From contig NC_090246.1 of NCBI RefSeq assembly GCF_037325665.1, forward strand, positions 12,947,495 through 13,011,494: DNA of 64,000 bases, read 5' to 3'. Each line of letters starts with the position of its first letter. Within the stretch, counting starts at the first letter, position 1. The notes beneath the pieces were generated by a model. That model did not search any database, was not told the DNA's origin, and saw only the letters and a program-made list of their open reading frames with translations. A program made the translations under genes and the position numbers. Positions 51,236 through 63,200 of the stretch are shown piece after piece. Source of the DNA: Littorina saxatilis (taxonomy: Eukaryota > Mollusca > Gastropoda > Littorinimorpha > Littorinidae).

Positions 51236-51794
51236 TCTTTCTTTCTTTATTTGGTGTTTAACGTCGTTTTCAACCACGAAGGTTATATCGCGACGGAGAA
51301 AGGGGGAAGATGGGAAAGAGCCACTTGTTAATGGTTTCTTGTTCACAAAAGCACTAATCAAAAAATTGCTCCAGGGGCTTCCAACGTAGTAAAATATATG
51401 ACCTTACTGGGAGAATGCAAGTTTCCAGTACAAAGGACTTAACATTTCTTACATACTGCTTGACTAAAATCTTTACAAACATTGACTATATTCTATACAA
51501 GAAACACTTAACAAGGGTAAAAGGAGAAACAGAATCCGTTAGTCGCCTCTTACGACATGCTGGGGAGCTTCGGGTAAATGTTTTGTTTGTTTGTTTATTT
51601 GTTGCTTAACGTCCAGCCGACTACACAGAGCCATATCAGGACGAGGAAGGGGGGGATGAAGGGGGCCACTTGTCAAGCGATTCCTGTTTACAAATGCACT
51701 AACCCATTACTTGTGTCCCAGCAGGCTTTAGTAAAACTAAATTAATACCTACTGGAAGATTATTCGGGTAAATTCTTTCCCCTAACCCGCGGGG
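51236..51794 (-). mobile_element. R1 retroposon interrupted by R2
   Basis: Same unit as 50667-51021. Its head is split by an R2 copy and resumes as TTCTTTCCCCTAACCCGCGG. Confidence 0.82.
51580..51762 (-). mobile_element. R2 retroposon, 5'-truncated
   Basis: TTGTTTGTTTATTTGTTGCT tail at the left, truncated at CTACTGGAAGATTA. Duplication TTCGGGTAAAT (51569-51579 and 51763-51773) is R1 sequence. Confidence 0.85.
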
Positions 51795-52170
51795 GTCAGG
51801 GCCTGATTTTCCAACATTTTTGGAGGTCTTAAATTGGAGTGCCACTGTAATTTATCACTTATGCAATTCTGGCAGAAAACTGTCAAAGTTGCTCAGCCAT
51901 TACATGTATAATTATTATTAGAACATGTCCATAAGCAGTCTGCTTGTTAACGGTCTTAAACAATTAATAACAAGAAGGGCAAAGCCCATACGACTCACAT
52001 GCTTCACCTTGACCTTTACATGACCTTGACCCTCACCTTCAGGGTCAAGGTCAAATAACTAAACCTAGCAATGACATACACTAAGAACTGCTTTACACAT
52101 TTTTCCTACCAAAATACATGTGACCTTGACCCAAGGTCAAGGTCATCCAAGGTCATGCAACACAAAGCTG

Positions 52171-52644
52171 TTTGTTTGTTTGTTTATTTGTTGCTTAACG
52201 TCCAGCCGACTACGCAGAGCCATATCAGGACGAGGAAGGGGGGGATGAAGGGGGCCACTTGTCAAGCGATTCCTGTTTACAAATGCACTAACCCATTACT
52301 TGTGTCCCAGCAGGCTTTAGTAAAACTAAATTAATACCTACTGGACGATGACCAGTTTCCAGTATGTTAAAATAGGCTTAACCTATCTACTGCTGGACTT
52401 ACATCAGAACACTAACAGATTAAACTATACATGAATCGCGAGACAAGCGGCAAGAGAAGAGATTTTTGGAAAAAATACAGGTGAATGAGCAAGAAGGCAG
52501 AAAAAGGAAAAGAATTCATGAAGAAAAAGAGAGCATGACAGGAAAGAGGAACCAAAAATCTACCTAACAGCAAACTAGAAAGCTCCTGCGGTTCCAAAAA
52601 CAGGAGGGGCCTTTAATTTCATAACCACAGTGCCCCACTGCGGG
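52171..52644 (-). mobile_element. R2 retroposon, full unit
   Basis: The TTTGTTTGTTTGTTTATTTG tail is at the left and the head CCCGCAGTGGGGCACTG (minus strand) at the right. No duplication recognised. Open frames inside (for example 52412-52597) are repeat sequence. Confidence 0.8.
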
Positions 52645-52892
52645 AACTTTTAGTGGTTCACTACCTTATTTTGGTCACATTTCATAAGGGTCAAAGTGAC
52701 CTTGACCTTGATCATATGTGACCAAATGTGTCTCATGATGAAAGCATAACATGTGCCCCACATAATTTTTAAGTTTGAAACAGTTATCTTCCATAGTTCA
52801 GGGTCAAGGTCACTTCAAAATATGTATACAATCCAACTTTGAAGAGCTCCTGTGACCTTGAAGCAAGGTACACCAAACTGGTATCAAAAGAT

Positions 52893-53180
52893 TTTGTTTG
52901 TTTGTTTGTTTGTTTATTTGTTGCTTAACGTCCAGCCGACTACGCAGAGCCATATTAAACTATACATGAATCGCGAGACAAGCGGCAAGAGAAGAGATTT
53001 TTGGAAAAAATACAGGTGAATGAGCAAGAAGGCAGAAAAAAGAAAAGAATTCATGAAGAAAAAGAGAGCATGACAGGAAAGAGGAACCAAAAATCTACCT
53101 AACAGCAAACTAGAAAGCTCCTGCGGTTCCAAAAACAGGAGGGGCCTTTAATTTCATAACCGCAGTGCCCCACTGCGGGA
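52893..53180 (-). mobile_element. R2 retroposon, internally deleted
   Basis: Both ends of the R2 unit are present but the middle is missing. Duplication GTATCAAAAGAT (52881-52892 and 53181-53192). Confidence 0.87.
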
Positions 53181-53669
53181 GTATCAAAAGATGGGGCTTA
53201 CTTTGCCCTATATATCATATATAGGTGACGTATTAAATCTCAAAAACTTCAGAGAAAATGGGAAAAATAGCTGTTTTTTAGACAACATTTATGGCCCCTG
53301 CGACCTTGAAGCAAGGTCAAGATGCTATGTATGTTTTTTGGGGCCTTGTCATCATACACCATCTTGCCAAATTTGGTACTGATAGACTGAATAGTGTCCA
53401 AGAAATATCCAACGTTAAAGTTTTCCGGACGGATGTCCGGACGTCCGGCCGGACGTCCGGGGGGGACGGACGGACGGACGACTCGGGTGAGTACATAGAC
53501 TCACTTTTGCTTCGCATGAGAGTCAAAAACACGCTTAAACCAATTATTATTATATTATTTATCTATTTTGACAGCAAATAACTCTTGCAAAAAAATTCTA
53601 ATGAATTAGTGTAACACACAAAATTTAAATGATCTATCATTCTTACCCATCACAATCAAAAGAAAGACT

Positions 53670-54151
53670 TTGTTTGTTTGTTTGTTTGTTTATTTGTTGC
53701 TTAACGTCCAGCCGACTACGCAGAGCCATATCAGGACGAGGAAGGGGGGGATGAAGGGGGCCACTTGTCAAGCGATTCCTGTTTACAAATGCACTAACCC
53801 ATTACTTGTGTCCCAGCAGGCTTTAGTAAAACTAAATTAATACCTACTGGAAGATTACCAGTTTCCAGTATGTTAAAATAGGCTTAACCTATCTACTGCT
53901 GGACTTACATCAGAACACTAACAGATTAAACTATACATGAATCGCGAGACAAGCGGCAAGAGAAGAGATTTTTGGAAAAAATACAGGTGAATGAGCAAGA
54001 AGGCAGAAAAAAGAAAAGAATTCATGAAGAAAAAGAGAGCATGACAGGAAAGAGGAACCAAAAATCTACCTAACAGCAAACTAGAAAGCTCCTGCGGTTC
54101 CAAAAACAGGAGGGGCTTTTAATTTCATAACCGCAGTGCCCCACTGCGGGA
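53670..54151 (-). mobile_element. R2 retroposon, full unit
   Basis: Full unit with tail at the left and CCCGCAGTGGGGCACTG head at the right. Duplication AAAAGAAAGACT (53658-53669 and 54152-54163). Confidence 0.88.
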
Positions 54152-54163
54152 AAAAGAAAGACT

Positions 54164-54623
54164 GAACTAGGTTTTTTTCATACTCTTTCTAATACATGTA
54201 CACTCTCTAAAAATGTGTATGCATCACTATTTCAAACCACACAAATCTGCGTTACTTCTTGTAACAAGCTAAAATTACAAAACCAAGTGTAAAGGTGTCA
54301 CATGTTAATGTCTACACTCGGCATCAAACTGGAAAGCTTGCCATGGTATTATTCAATCAAACACAATGTCACACACTCATGTGCCAGTTCACATTTTTCT
54401 CACCACAGAACAAAAACCTAGAAAGATCAAATGTTTTTACACAAATAGTGATATAACCAAAAGTAAAGCCTATTTTCCAGCGCAAACCTTTATGAAAAAG
54501 TGTTCAAACCGCAATGACATTTTCAAGTGATGGTTTATCCATAACATTAACAAGAGTACAACTTTACACAACTATTTTGTAATCACAATATTATTTTGTG
54601 CATTGATTTTCAAGCAAAAAGAT
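54164..54623. other. Intergenic, no feature recognised
   Basis: AT-rich unique-looking sequence. Confidence 0.5.
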
Positions 54624-54629
54624 CAATTC

Positions 54630-55584
54630 CAGACCTGTTTACCCTAAACCCGAGGCAAGAGTACTTTCCCAAAAGGTTGAGTGTATTTTTCAAAAAGTTG
54701 GTGTACTTTGCAAGCAAAGCCATATGGGCTAGGGAAAATGTACGCGTGGGTGCAAACGTGTTTGTGTAAGAATAGCATGTCTTGTGAACACCTTCAGAAT
54801 TTAACTCCTTCCAATACAACAGGAATAAAACAATTTTATTTACCTGTCAGTTTATAGCATTATAACCAGTGTCTTCCAAACAGATTGATAATGAAAAGAT
54901 GAAGTTCGTGAAATAACATCTGCGGTTGACAGTGGCAAGTTCATTTTTACAGGGACCTATATTTAGATCTATGATTTTTACAATCATCTCAGAAAACATT
55001 GCTTCAGCGCGGACTACAGCCTTTTCTTCTGGCAGGATTTGCTTTGCGGGAATGAACTTCATAATTCCATGGCAGCTTTCAGCGGATTTCTTTGCAGCAA
55101 CCTTGTCCAGGTGAGTTTTGGAACTGCAGTGTCGTTCATGTCATATTTCCCAGCATGGGCAACGGAGAAATCTGATTCACAATACTTGCAGTGTGCATGA
55201 CTTTTTCCCATAGTAGACTCCACAATTCCTGACTCTTTCTTATATTTCCATCTTATATTTCTCCAAGAAAATCTGCTGCTTCTGCTGTTTAGACTTGGTA
55301 CAGTCATCCGAAACTGGCACATTTTTCCGCTTCATTTTCCCACGATTGTCCAGACGATCGCACGTGCCAACAACTGAACAAGGTTTCCACAGCTGAAGAC
55401 TCGCTGTCATGCTTATCTCCCTTCGACCGAAACCAGTTGTACCATTCCGTAATCAGCACACCAACACCGGAAAACGTATTCTAGACTTTTTCTTATGCGT
55501 ATTTTGTGCGTGTGTCGCGTATTTGCGTACCGATAATAATTTGGCGTACAAAATACGCCCAAATCGTACTGGTAAACAGGTCTG
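54630..55584 (-). mobile_element. hAT-like DNA transposon remnant with 6-bp duplication
   Basis: Inverted ends are CAGACCTGTTTACC and GGTAAACAGGTCTG. Duplication CAATTC (54624-54629 and 55585-55590). The minus strand encodes broken pieces of a zinc-finger transposase region: SHAHCKYCESDFSVAHAGKY (55210-55150 approx.), then, after frame damage, MKFIPAKQILPEEKAVVRAE (55062 leftwards). These resemble the TTF/BED-like N-terminal region of hAT-type transposases. The catalytic domain is absent. Confidence 0.75.
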
Positions 55585-55590
55585 CAATTC

Positions 55591-56873
55591 AGTTGTGCCT
55601 ATTTACAGCAATCACTCTTAAACACACACATTTTCATAAAAGAAATCTTACAGAAAAAAACACAAATAAACACCAGTTTTGTTTCTTTATGTATTGCCCT
55701 TTTTTTTTTTTTTACTTGTACACTTCTGTAAACTCTTTCCTTCATTCAAGATGGATTCAGAGCAGCTGAAAAACCCAAATAACAGAGTAAAAAAACACAA
55801 ATAAATAGGTGCAGCAAATTGCAAGCCATAATTATGAGAAGGTTCACAAAACACACACACACTCTCTCCTTATCTCTCTCTCTCTCACACACACACACAC
55901 AAACTTTGTAAATTCTCTTCCTCTGCAGATACAAGCAGAAACCAAGTATACAATATGCATTGCCAGATTTCTTTGAAATTTAAAGTGGAAGATGTTATGA
56001 TATAACAAGTGTGACTTTGAGCAAGTTACTAATCTTAATACCTACAAGGCATCTTTGGACCAATAACACAGACACTAGTTAGCATATACTACCTCTACCT
56101 GTACCAAGATAGGCCAATTTGTCCTAAGAGGACGTAAACCTCAACTAATCAGTCAGTCACACTGTGAGATTTTCCATGGTCAAATAAAAAAATCAACAAA
56201 AAAATCAGGTCCCTTTGTTGTCATGGTTCAGTTGCTAGTGCTAAACAAAATCATCCATCAGCCAAGCCATGTCTACAATACCAGCACTCACACTTGTAAC
56301 ATGAAGACCCTTCAAACATACATCTGAGGAAAAAGGACATTTTGTGTAGCACACTCACTTTTTATCAGACACAGAGGTAGCTGCTTTTGCACTGTCACAT
56401 TTTTAGCAACAAGGATGTTCGACTGTGAGACACCACATATAGCAAAGAGTCACAAAGCCTTTGTGGAAGCCTACAATAGACCCTATCGGTATTCCAAGCT
56501 CTCGCAAGGTTTCACAAATTTCAAAGCATAGCAAAGCATGATGGTTGGCTATCTCGCGGGAGCTCCATAGGCCGAAGATCTTAGTTCTCGCAATTTTTGA
56601 AGCACAATAAAGAGCATGTCTTGCGAATATCTCGCAAGAGCTGCTCAGATGCTGAAAAGGTCTATTGTGGTTCAACATCTTTTGGACAGGTAATTTCAAT
56701 CTTTCCTTCAGCCAGTTGGAAGTGTAACTACAATGCAGGTGGCCAGTGTCATGACAGGTATATTTTGGTCAAGATAAAGGGGAAAAGATGTCCTTTATTG
56801 ACAGGTATTCATGTGGGAGGGATTTCACATGGCAGGTACCACTGTCATTCCCAGACACACCAACACAGACTGT
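55591..56873. other. Intergenic; microsatellites and M2 fragment
   Basis: (CA)n/(CT)n tracts at about 55850-55905. An M2-like MITE fragment ends GGCAGGTACCACTG at about 56845. No gene recognised. Confidence 0.5.
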
Positions 56874-56885
56874 TCTCATGACCAC

Positions 56886-58369
56886 TTTCTTTATTTGGTG
56901 TTTAACGTCGTTTTCAACCGTTCAAGGTTATATCGCGACGGAGGGAAGGGGGGTGATGGGATAGAGCCACTTGTCAATTGTCTCTTGTTCACAAAAGCAC
57001 TAATCAAAAATTTGCTCCAGGGGCTTGCAACGTAGTACAATATATGACCTTACTCAGACATGGAATTCAGAAAAAGTGATAATTAAGGAAAAAGAAGGTG
57101 GGGGTCTGGGGGCCGCAGAAGGCCCCCAGAAGCTGAAGGTTTTTAGTGTTTTAGACACACAAAAATGGCCCTGAAATGCATATTTCAGCTTAATCATAGA
57201 GCTTCTATATCAATGGCAATAACAACAAATCAAACAGCAGGGAAACATATGAAAGAAAATTGATTTTTTGTTTACCTCACCTTGAATTAAAGCAGAACTG
57301 TTTTCCATGAGTAGAAAATAGTTTGTCAGAGTCCACTGCAAGTTTAGTGTCTTTTTCATGGAGACAACAATGGTGTGGTGGCACTGTGTTAAACACAGCA
57401 TGTATCAAGTCTATTACTGGTCCCAAGCATGTATCTCTAAAATATTGTTATGATTGAAAAGTGATCGTTTTCTCCACGAGTTCAGACAAGAACAAAACAC
57501 CAAATATGAAGATCTGTGATAGTTTTTTTGGCAGCACAAATAGAGATGCACTGTCCAAAACATTGGAGCCGTAGTTGATTAAACATCGTTGCACAAAGTG
57601 CACTGAGCTTTTCCCGGCAAGTTGATTTTAGCAAAAGCATCGCCAACTTTCACGTCTTGTGTCTTCTGGCCTTTCTCGTCTTTCCAGCTCAATGATACAA
57701 CTTCATCGAGCCAGTCGAATCTCCAGAGAATTTTCTTGTACTTCTGCTGGTCAATTTTCCGGGCTAAAACGGTTTCGTCTCGCTTTAGCTTCCGAGTCAT
57801 CATTTTGGCAGGTGGCTCGAAGCGATGTAAAAATGGCGCCGAATCATTCTCATACGGTATGCTTATACTGAATCCCCGATAGCTACATTGAAACGGTGAC
57901 TGTAGGAGACAAAGAGCGCGTTACCATACGGATCGACCAGCAACAGTCTGACCGTTTTAGGAACCAACCGTTCAAGAATAGTATGGAATGGAGCGTCGCG
58001 ATCAGCGGACCGGCCGAAAAACTTGGGTCTATACCTACATATACCCCAAAATTTTCTCAGCGGATTTGCACAAATCTCAAGAATGATCCCTGGAGCCTAA
58101 AAATTTACGGAATTCCGTAAATTTACGGAAGAATCCCATGTCTGCTTACTGGGAGAATGCAAGTTTCCAGTACAAAGGACTTAACATTTCTTACATACTG
58201 CTTGACTAAAATCTTTACAAACATTGACTATATTCTATACAAGAAACACTTAACAAGGGTAAAAGGAGAAACAGAATCCGTAAGTCGCCTCTTACGACAT
58301 GCTGGGGATTATCGGGTAAATTCTTTCTCGTCCCAACCAATATGGGACTCCCCCTAACCCGCGGGGGGC
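56886..58369 (-). mobile_element. R1 retroposon interrupted by a hAT-like element
   Basis: The tail is at the left (TTTCTTTATTTGGTGTTTAA) and the head CCGCGGGTTAGGGG (minus strand) at the right. Duplication TCTCATGACCAC (56874-56885 and 58370-58381). Split by the element at 57055-58144. Confidence 0.87.
57055..58144 (-). mobile_element. hAT-like DNA transposon remnant with 6-bp duplication
   Basis: Inverted ends are CAGACATGGAATTC and GAATCCCATGTCTG. Duplication CTTACT (57049-57054 and 58145-58150). On the minus strand 57803-57579 encodes FDWLDEVVSLSWKDEKGQK and KINLPGKAQCTLCNDV, which resembles the zinc-finger start of hAT-like transposases. The rest of the coding region is lost. Confidence 0.75.
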
Positions 58370-58381
58370 TCTCATGACCAC

Positions 58382-59722
58382 GTTCATCTCAGTAGAAGGT
58401 ATGCCATTAACTGACAATAATTAGCTATCAGATTAATTTTGAAAGCCCCATTATCTCAATGCCTACAACTAGAAATTTGTAAACAAAGGATTTTCTCTGA
58501 ACGGAATCATGCTTGTAACAGCAAAAGAATGTGCAACCAAATTATAACAAAAAGTCTCAAAATAAATGAGAATGTCGGAGTGTTTGTACAATCAGGTATT
58601 TACATCAACTTTTCTTTTATAAAGACAAATCAAAACATAGCTGCAATAAATGTTGCTGCAGAAACACAAACACAACCATAAAGCAGAATGACAATCGGAC
58701 AGTAAGCACTGCAACAAAATGAATACTGTATTACAAATGTTTGATCAGAATAATGGCACTTAGGAATTTCCTGATTGCACTAGTAACACAGTTTTAAAGA
58801 GAAAATGAAGTATTCATCTGGCTACATCCTTGTTACCAGGACAAAATGAAAACTGTGACAACTGCACACATATCTGAACAATATTCATCTCATTGCCTCC
58901 AATATTTTTGACTAAAGTTGGACTCCAATGATGATTAAAAACTGTAGCTTTCAAACTCATTTAAAATTCTTTGATTCTCATATAAACACTCTGTTGTTGT
59001 TCAAAGCAACAAACCAAACGCCATTCATTTCAAATATCTCAACATACATTCATATAATTTTTGAAACTTTGTTTTGATGAAAGAACAAACATATGAAAAC
59101 AAATTCAGCCAGCATAGAGGAATATGTGCAAACATGTCATCCAGCTGAATACAAGTAAACAAGTACAGATCTGTGAGCACATAATTATGCTGGCAACAAT
59201 AACTTTATTTCTGTACATGGTTCCCATCAGTGGTACTCTTCAAAACTACATGTACCCTAGAAAGCCATTTTGAACCATACATGTGCTATTAAAACCATTC
59301 AATTAATTTGCTCACAGTCATACTAATTAATATAACTTTTTGAAGAATAAGCTCTTTCTGTCAGCAAAACCTAATTTTAAACTACAATTGAATTTTCAGT
59401 TAGTACCAATAGGAACCAAGCGCAAGACTGAAGAATGACAAAAATAAAGATTCTCAAGAAAAACCATTTGCTTTGGCTGACTAACAAAAAAACTATTCCA
59501 CCAAAATGCAATACTTTGTGTATTAATAAATGGTTGAAAAGACGTGCATACATTTTAAGTTTTCATTAGTGAAGGAACAAAATAAACTATCTTTCAACGA
59601 ATGAATTTTGCTGCCACAAAATCATTTAACACCACAAATGAGCACTTATTGCGCTGCCCCATGCGGGCATATGGAAAGACACAATACAGTAATAATAAAA
59701 ATAGGTAGAGATACAAACAAAC

Positions 59723-59755
<33 letters not shown>

Positions 59756-59765
59756 CAGAGAGACA

Positions 59766-59801
<36 letters not shown>

Positions 59802-60007
59802 CAGACAAGACAGATAGAGAGAGACAAAGAGAGAAAGAGAGAAAGAGAGGGGGGGGGGGGGGGGGGGCAGAGAACATGTACATGTACAAAATCTATAAGC
59901 CTTAACAACACACATCACTGTACTGTATCACGTTAAAGAACCATGACCAGTATCAAGAATCACGGAATCTCAGTCATCACAGTACAGTCAAGGATCACCA
60001 CAGAAAT
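58382..60007. other. 3' flank of the E2 gene; microsatellites
   Basis: Probably includes the 3' UTR of the E2 gene. Contains (GACA)n/(GA)n at about 59727-59848 and a 19-base G run at about 59849-59867. No other gene recognised. Confidence 0.55.
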
Positions 60008-60213
60008 TTACACCTCCTCTTCGTCTTCACTGTCTTCCTCTTCCTCGTTGAAGTCCACCTCAAGGCACATGATTTCTTCGAAGATTGCGTCAGCCGCTTG
60101 ACGGAGACGCCTCAGGATGTCGGGATCTTCGCAACCTTTGACCCACTGCGCGCACTGCTTGAGAACGGCTTCTCTCTGCAGCGCGAAGTGATGCCGAATC
60201 ACACGCTCAAATC
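60008..60213 (-). CDS. E2 gene terminal exon
   Basis: The acceptor TTCTAG precedes GATTTGAGCG. Encodes [20 protein letters not shown], then [20 protein letters not shown] and an acidic end, with TAA at 60008-60010. Confidence 0.87.
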
Positions 60214-63200
60214 CTAGAACGGGACAGAGAAGACACTTAGGCCAACAACAAAAAATAGTCTGTTTACGGTAACCCGACCGACCCTATTTTTTTCGCGCGA
60301 CCCTAGATTTTTTTTTGGCATTTGGGGGAAAAAAAAAAAGAAAAAAAAAATCTGTTGTTTTTTTGCAAAATAACGTAAAAATATGGTTTTTTGGGGGGAA
60401 AAAAAAAAAAAAAAAAAAAATCCCGACCTACCGACCCTATTTTTACCTTTTTTTTTTTGGCCTTATTATCTCAGGTTAACAAGTTGCTAAACTGTATTCT
60501 GTTTGAGTAAGTTGCCAGAAAGGGAAACATGTATGACTGTGCGGTTTGGAAAGTCAGCTTTCAAAAGTAACTGTGTGAAAATGCACCTTGTGGCAATTAT
60601 CATGATTTGCACTTGTAGTCATAAGCCAGCTGTGCAAAGTATTGAATATTAATCCAGATACACTCAATTAATCAATAAGTAAATCATGCTTTACAGCTTG
60701 GTTCCTACTTCGAATATCTATTGTAAAGCCTTGCAAAATAATGTAAAGCCAGAGTAGCAAGGAACTGCAAGGTCAGGGAATATAAGAATCCTTGGTGTCT
60801 GAGCATTTGCCCAGACCTCTATTCATATTATGCATATTAAAACATATGTCAACATGAACATGTTATTCATAAGTGTCCCCCCCCCCCCCCCAATTTATGG
60901 TCTTAGACGGGAGGTTCCACTGTACAATAATCTTTGGTGTCTGAGCATTTGCAGTGATCTGTGTTAATATTACACATGTCAAAACATATATCAGCATGAA
61001 CATGTTATTTATATGTGTCTCTATGTACAGCTTGGTACCTGTTGCGGGCTTTTTGAGCTGACCCAGGACAGCATGACGCAGGGTCTGAAGATGAAGTTTC
61101 CAGTTGTACTGACGACTCTGGGTCTGAAAAACAGTTGCCGTCCGTTACTTACACGGATGACAATTATTGAAATCCAAATGCCTAATTTCTTAAATATAAT
61201 CATGCAAATATGACCTGATTACCCACTGGAAAACTTCACCAATGTTTAAACTCCGTTTCTACAGAAACTTCACATCATATACAGCAAATATAATCATTGA
61301 ATTTTTCAATATGAACTAGAAAGAACATGTAACGCTTTCAGTACAAATACTAAGTAAGTTATAATGGTGCTAGTCAAAATGTTCATTTAAACAAGAAGAG
61401 CAAACGCTCGATCGAGTCACTTTCGCAGTTCTGAATATTATATGAGGCATCAGATGGACAGGAAGAAATTGCTATTCACAACACAATACAGATGTAAAGA
61501 ATTTGATGTAAAGAATAATCCTATAAAGTTTGAATCAAATCCGATGAATAGTTTCAGAGATATGATATTTCAATTTTTTTCCTTCAAGACATACCTGTGA
61601 CCTTGAAAAAGGTCAAAGGTCACCAAAGCAGACGTCAAAGTGTAGAGGTCACTGGGAGTCACGTTCACATAAAATTTGAGCCCGGTCACTTTTATAGTTT
61701 CCGAGAAAAGCCCAACGTTAAGTTGTGTGTTGCCGAACAGAAAAGGCTAGTTATCTCCCTTGTTTTTCTGATAACGTTCGTAAAAGGCTACAGATGTAAA
61801 TACTTTGATGTAAAGAATAATCCTACAAAGTTTCAATCACATCCGATGAACTTTGTCAAAGATATAAAATGTCTAATTTTTCCTTTGACGCTGACCTGTG
61901 ACCTTGAAAAAGGTCAAAGGTCAACGAAACCATCGTTAAAGTGTAGAGGTCATTGGAGGTCACGACTAAACAAAATATGAGCCGGATCGCTTTGATAGTT
62001 TCCGAGAAAAGTCCAACGTTAAGGTGGTGTCTATGGACGGCCGGCCGGCCGGACGGCCGGCCGGACAGACTAACACTGACCGATTACATAGAGTCACTTT
62101 TTCTCAAGTGACTCAAAAATGAATGCCTTCTTCTCATCTTTCTTCTTCTTCTTCTTCTGCGTTCGTGGGCTGAAACTCCCACGTACACTCGTGTTTTTTT
62201 GCACGAGTGGAATTTTACGTGTCTGACCGTTTTTTACCCCGCCATTTAGGCAGCCATACGCCGTTTTCGGAGGAAGCATGCTGGGTATTTTCGTGTTTCT
62301 ATAACCCACCGAACTCTGACATGGATTACAGGATCTTTTTCGTGCGCACTTGGTCTTGTGCTTGCGTGTACACACGGGGGTGTTCGGACACCGAGGAGAG
62401 TCTGCACACAAAGTTGACTCAGAGAAATAAATCTCTCGCCGAACGTGGGGACGAACTCACGCTGACAACGGCCAACTGGATACAAATTCTCATCTTTCAA
62501 ACCCCAGGAGAAAAAAAGGCTTGATGATTAAAAAAAAAGAACAATTTGCAAAACGATTCAGCTTAATCTTTTCTCTTAATCCTCAACAAACAATACAATA
62601 TCTGAATACAAATAATCCATTCTCTGACCTCTCCTTCTTGTGTGCCTTTGATGGACTCGTAGCCTGGCTCATTGAACACGGGGTCAGGGGTCAGGATCAT
62701 GCTCTGAATCGACACCAGAACCTGGACAAGAAAAATTAAAAGTTACAAGATAAGATGCTTGATGAACAGCACTTAGTACTTAGCACTTAGCAGGGTACCG
62801 GCCTGCCGGGCACTTTAATTCTGAGTACTAAGAAGCTAGCTCCTTATTACTCAGGTGATTCAAATAAAACACATATTCAACTTGTTTCAACAATCCTCTC
62901 CATATTTTTGAATTCACGTTGAAAGAAATGCTAAAATATATTACATTAATACACCGACACCATAACACAAAAACTGAATCAGGTCGCGTCAAGAGATATC
63001 AAAACATTTAGTCAATCTGTTCTGGGTGGCCGAGTGGTAACGCACTTGCGCTCGGAAGCGAGAGGTTGCGAGTTCGACCCTGGGTCAGGGCGTTAGCAAT
63101 TTTCTCCCCCCTTTCCTAACCTAGGTGGTGGGTTCAAGTGCTATTCTTTCAGATGAGACGAAAAACCGAGGTCCCTTCGTGTACACTACATTGGGGTGTG

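Larger units (their letters stand above)
51106..51847. mobile_element. M1 MITE copy with nested R1 and R2
   Basis: TA-flanked ends are CAGTGGAACCCCCC (51106) and GGAGTGCCACTG (ends 51847). Interrupted by R1 (about 51236-51794), which is itself interrupted by R2 (51580-51762). Confidence 0.85.
51969..53529 (+). mobile_element. H3 element (Helentron/HINE-like) with two nested R2 copies
   Basis: It starts AACAAGAA-GGGC-AAA-GCCC, then ATACGACTCACATG. It ends GTACATAGACTCACTTTTGC and a hairpin (GACTC...GAGTC) plus AAAAAC. It carries many TGACCTTGAC / AGGTCAAGGTCA motifs. Nested R2 units lie at 52171-52644 and 52893-53180. Confidence 0.7.

Noticed and set aside
52412-52597. Repeated 61-codon frame (also 52914 and 53918)
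   Set aside because: It is internal sequence of retroposon R2, present wherever R2 is present.
59594-59918. Leu/Ser-rich frames near 59.7 kb
   Set aside because: They arise from (GACA)n/(GA)n microsatellites and a G run.
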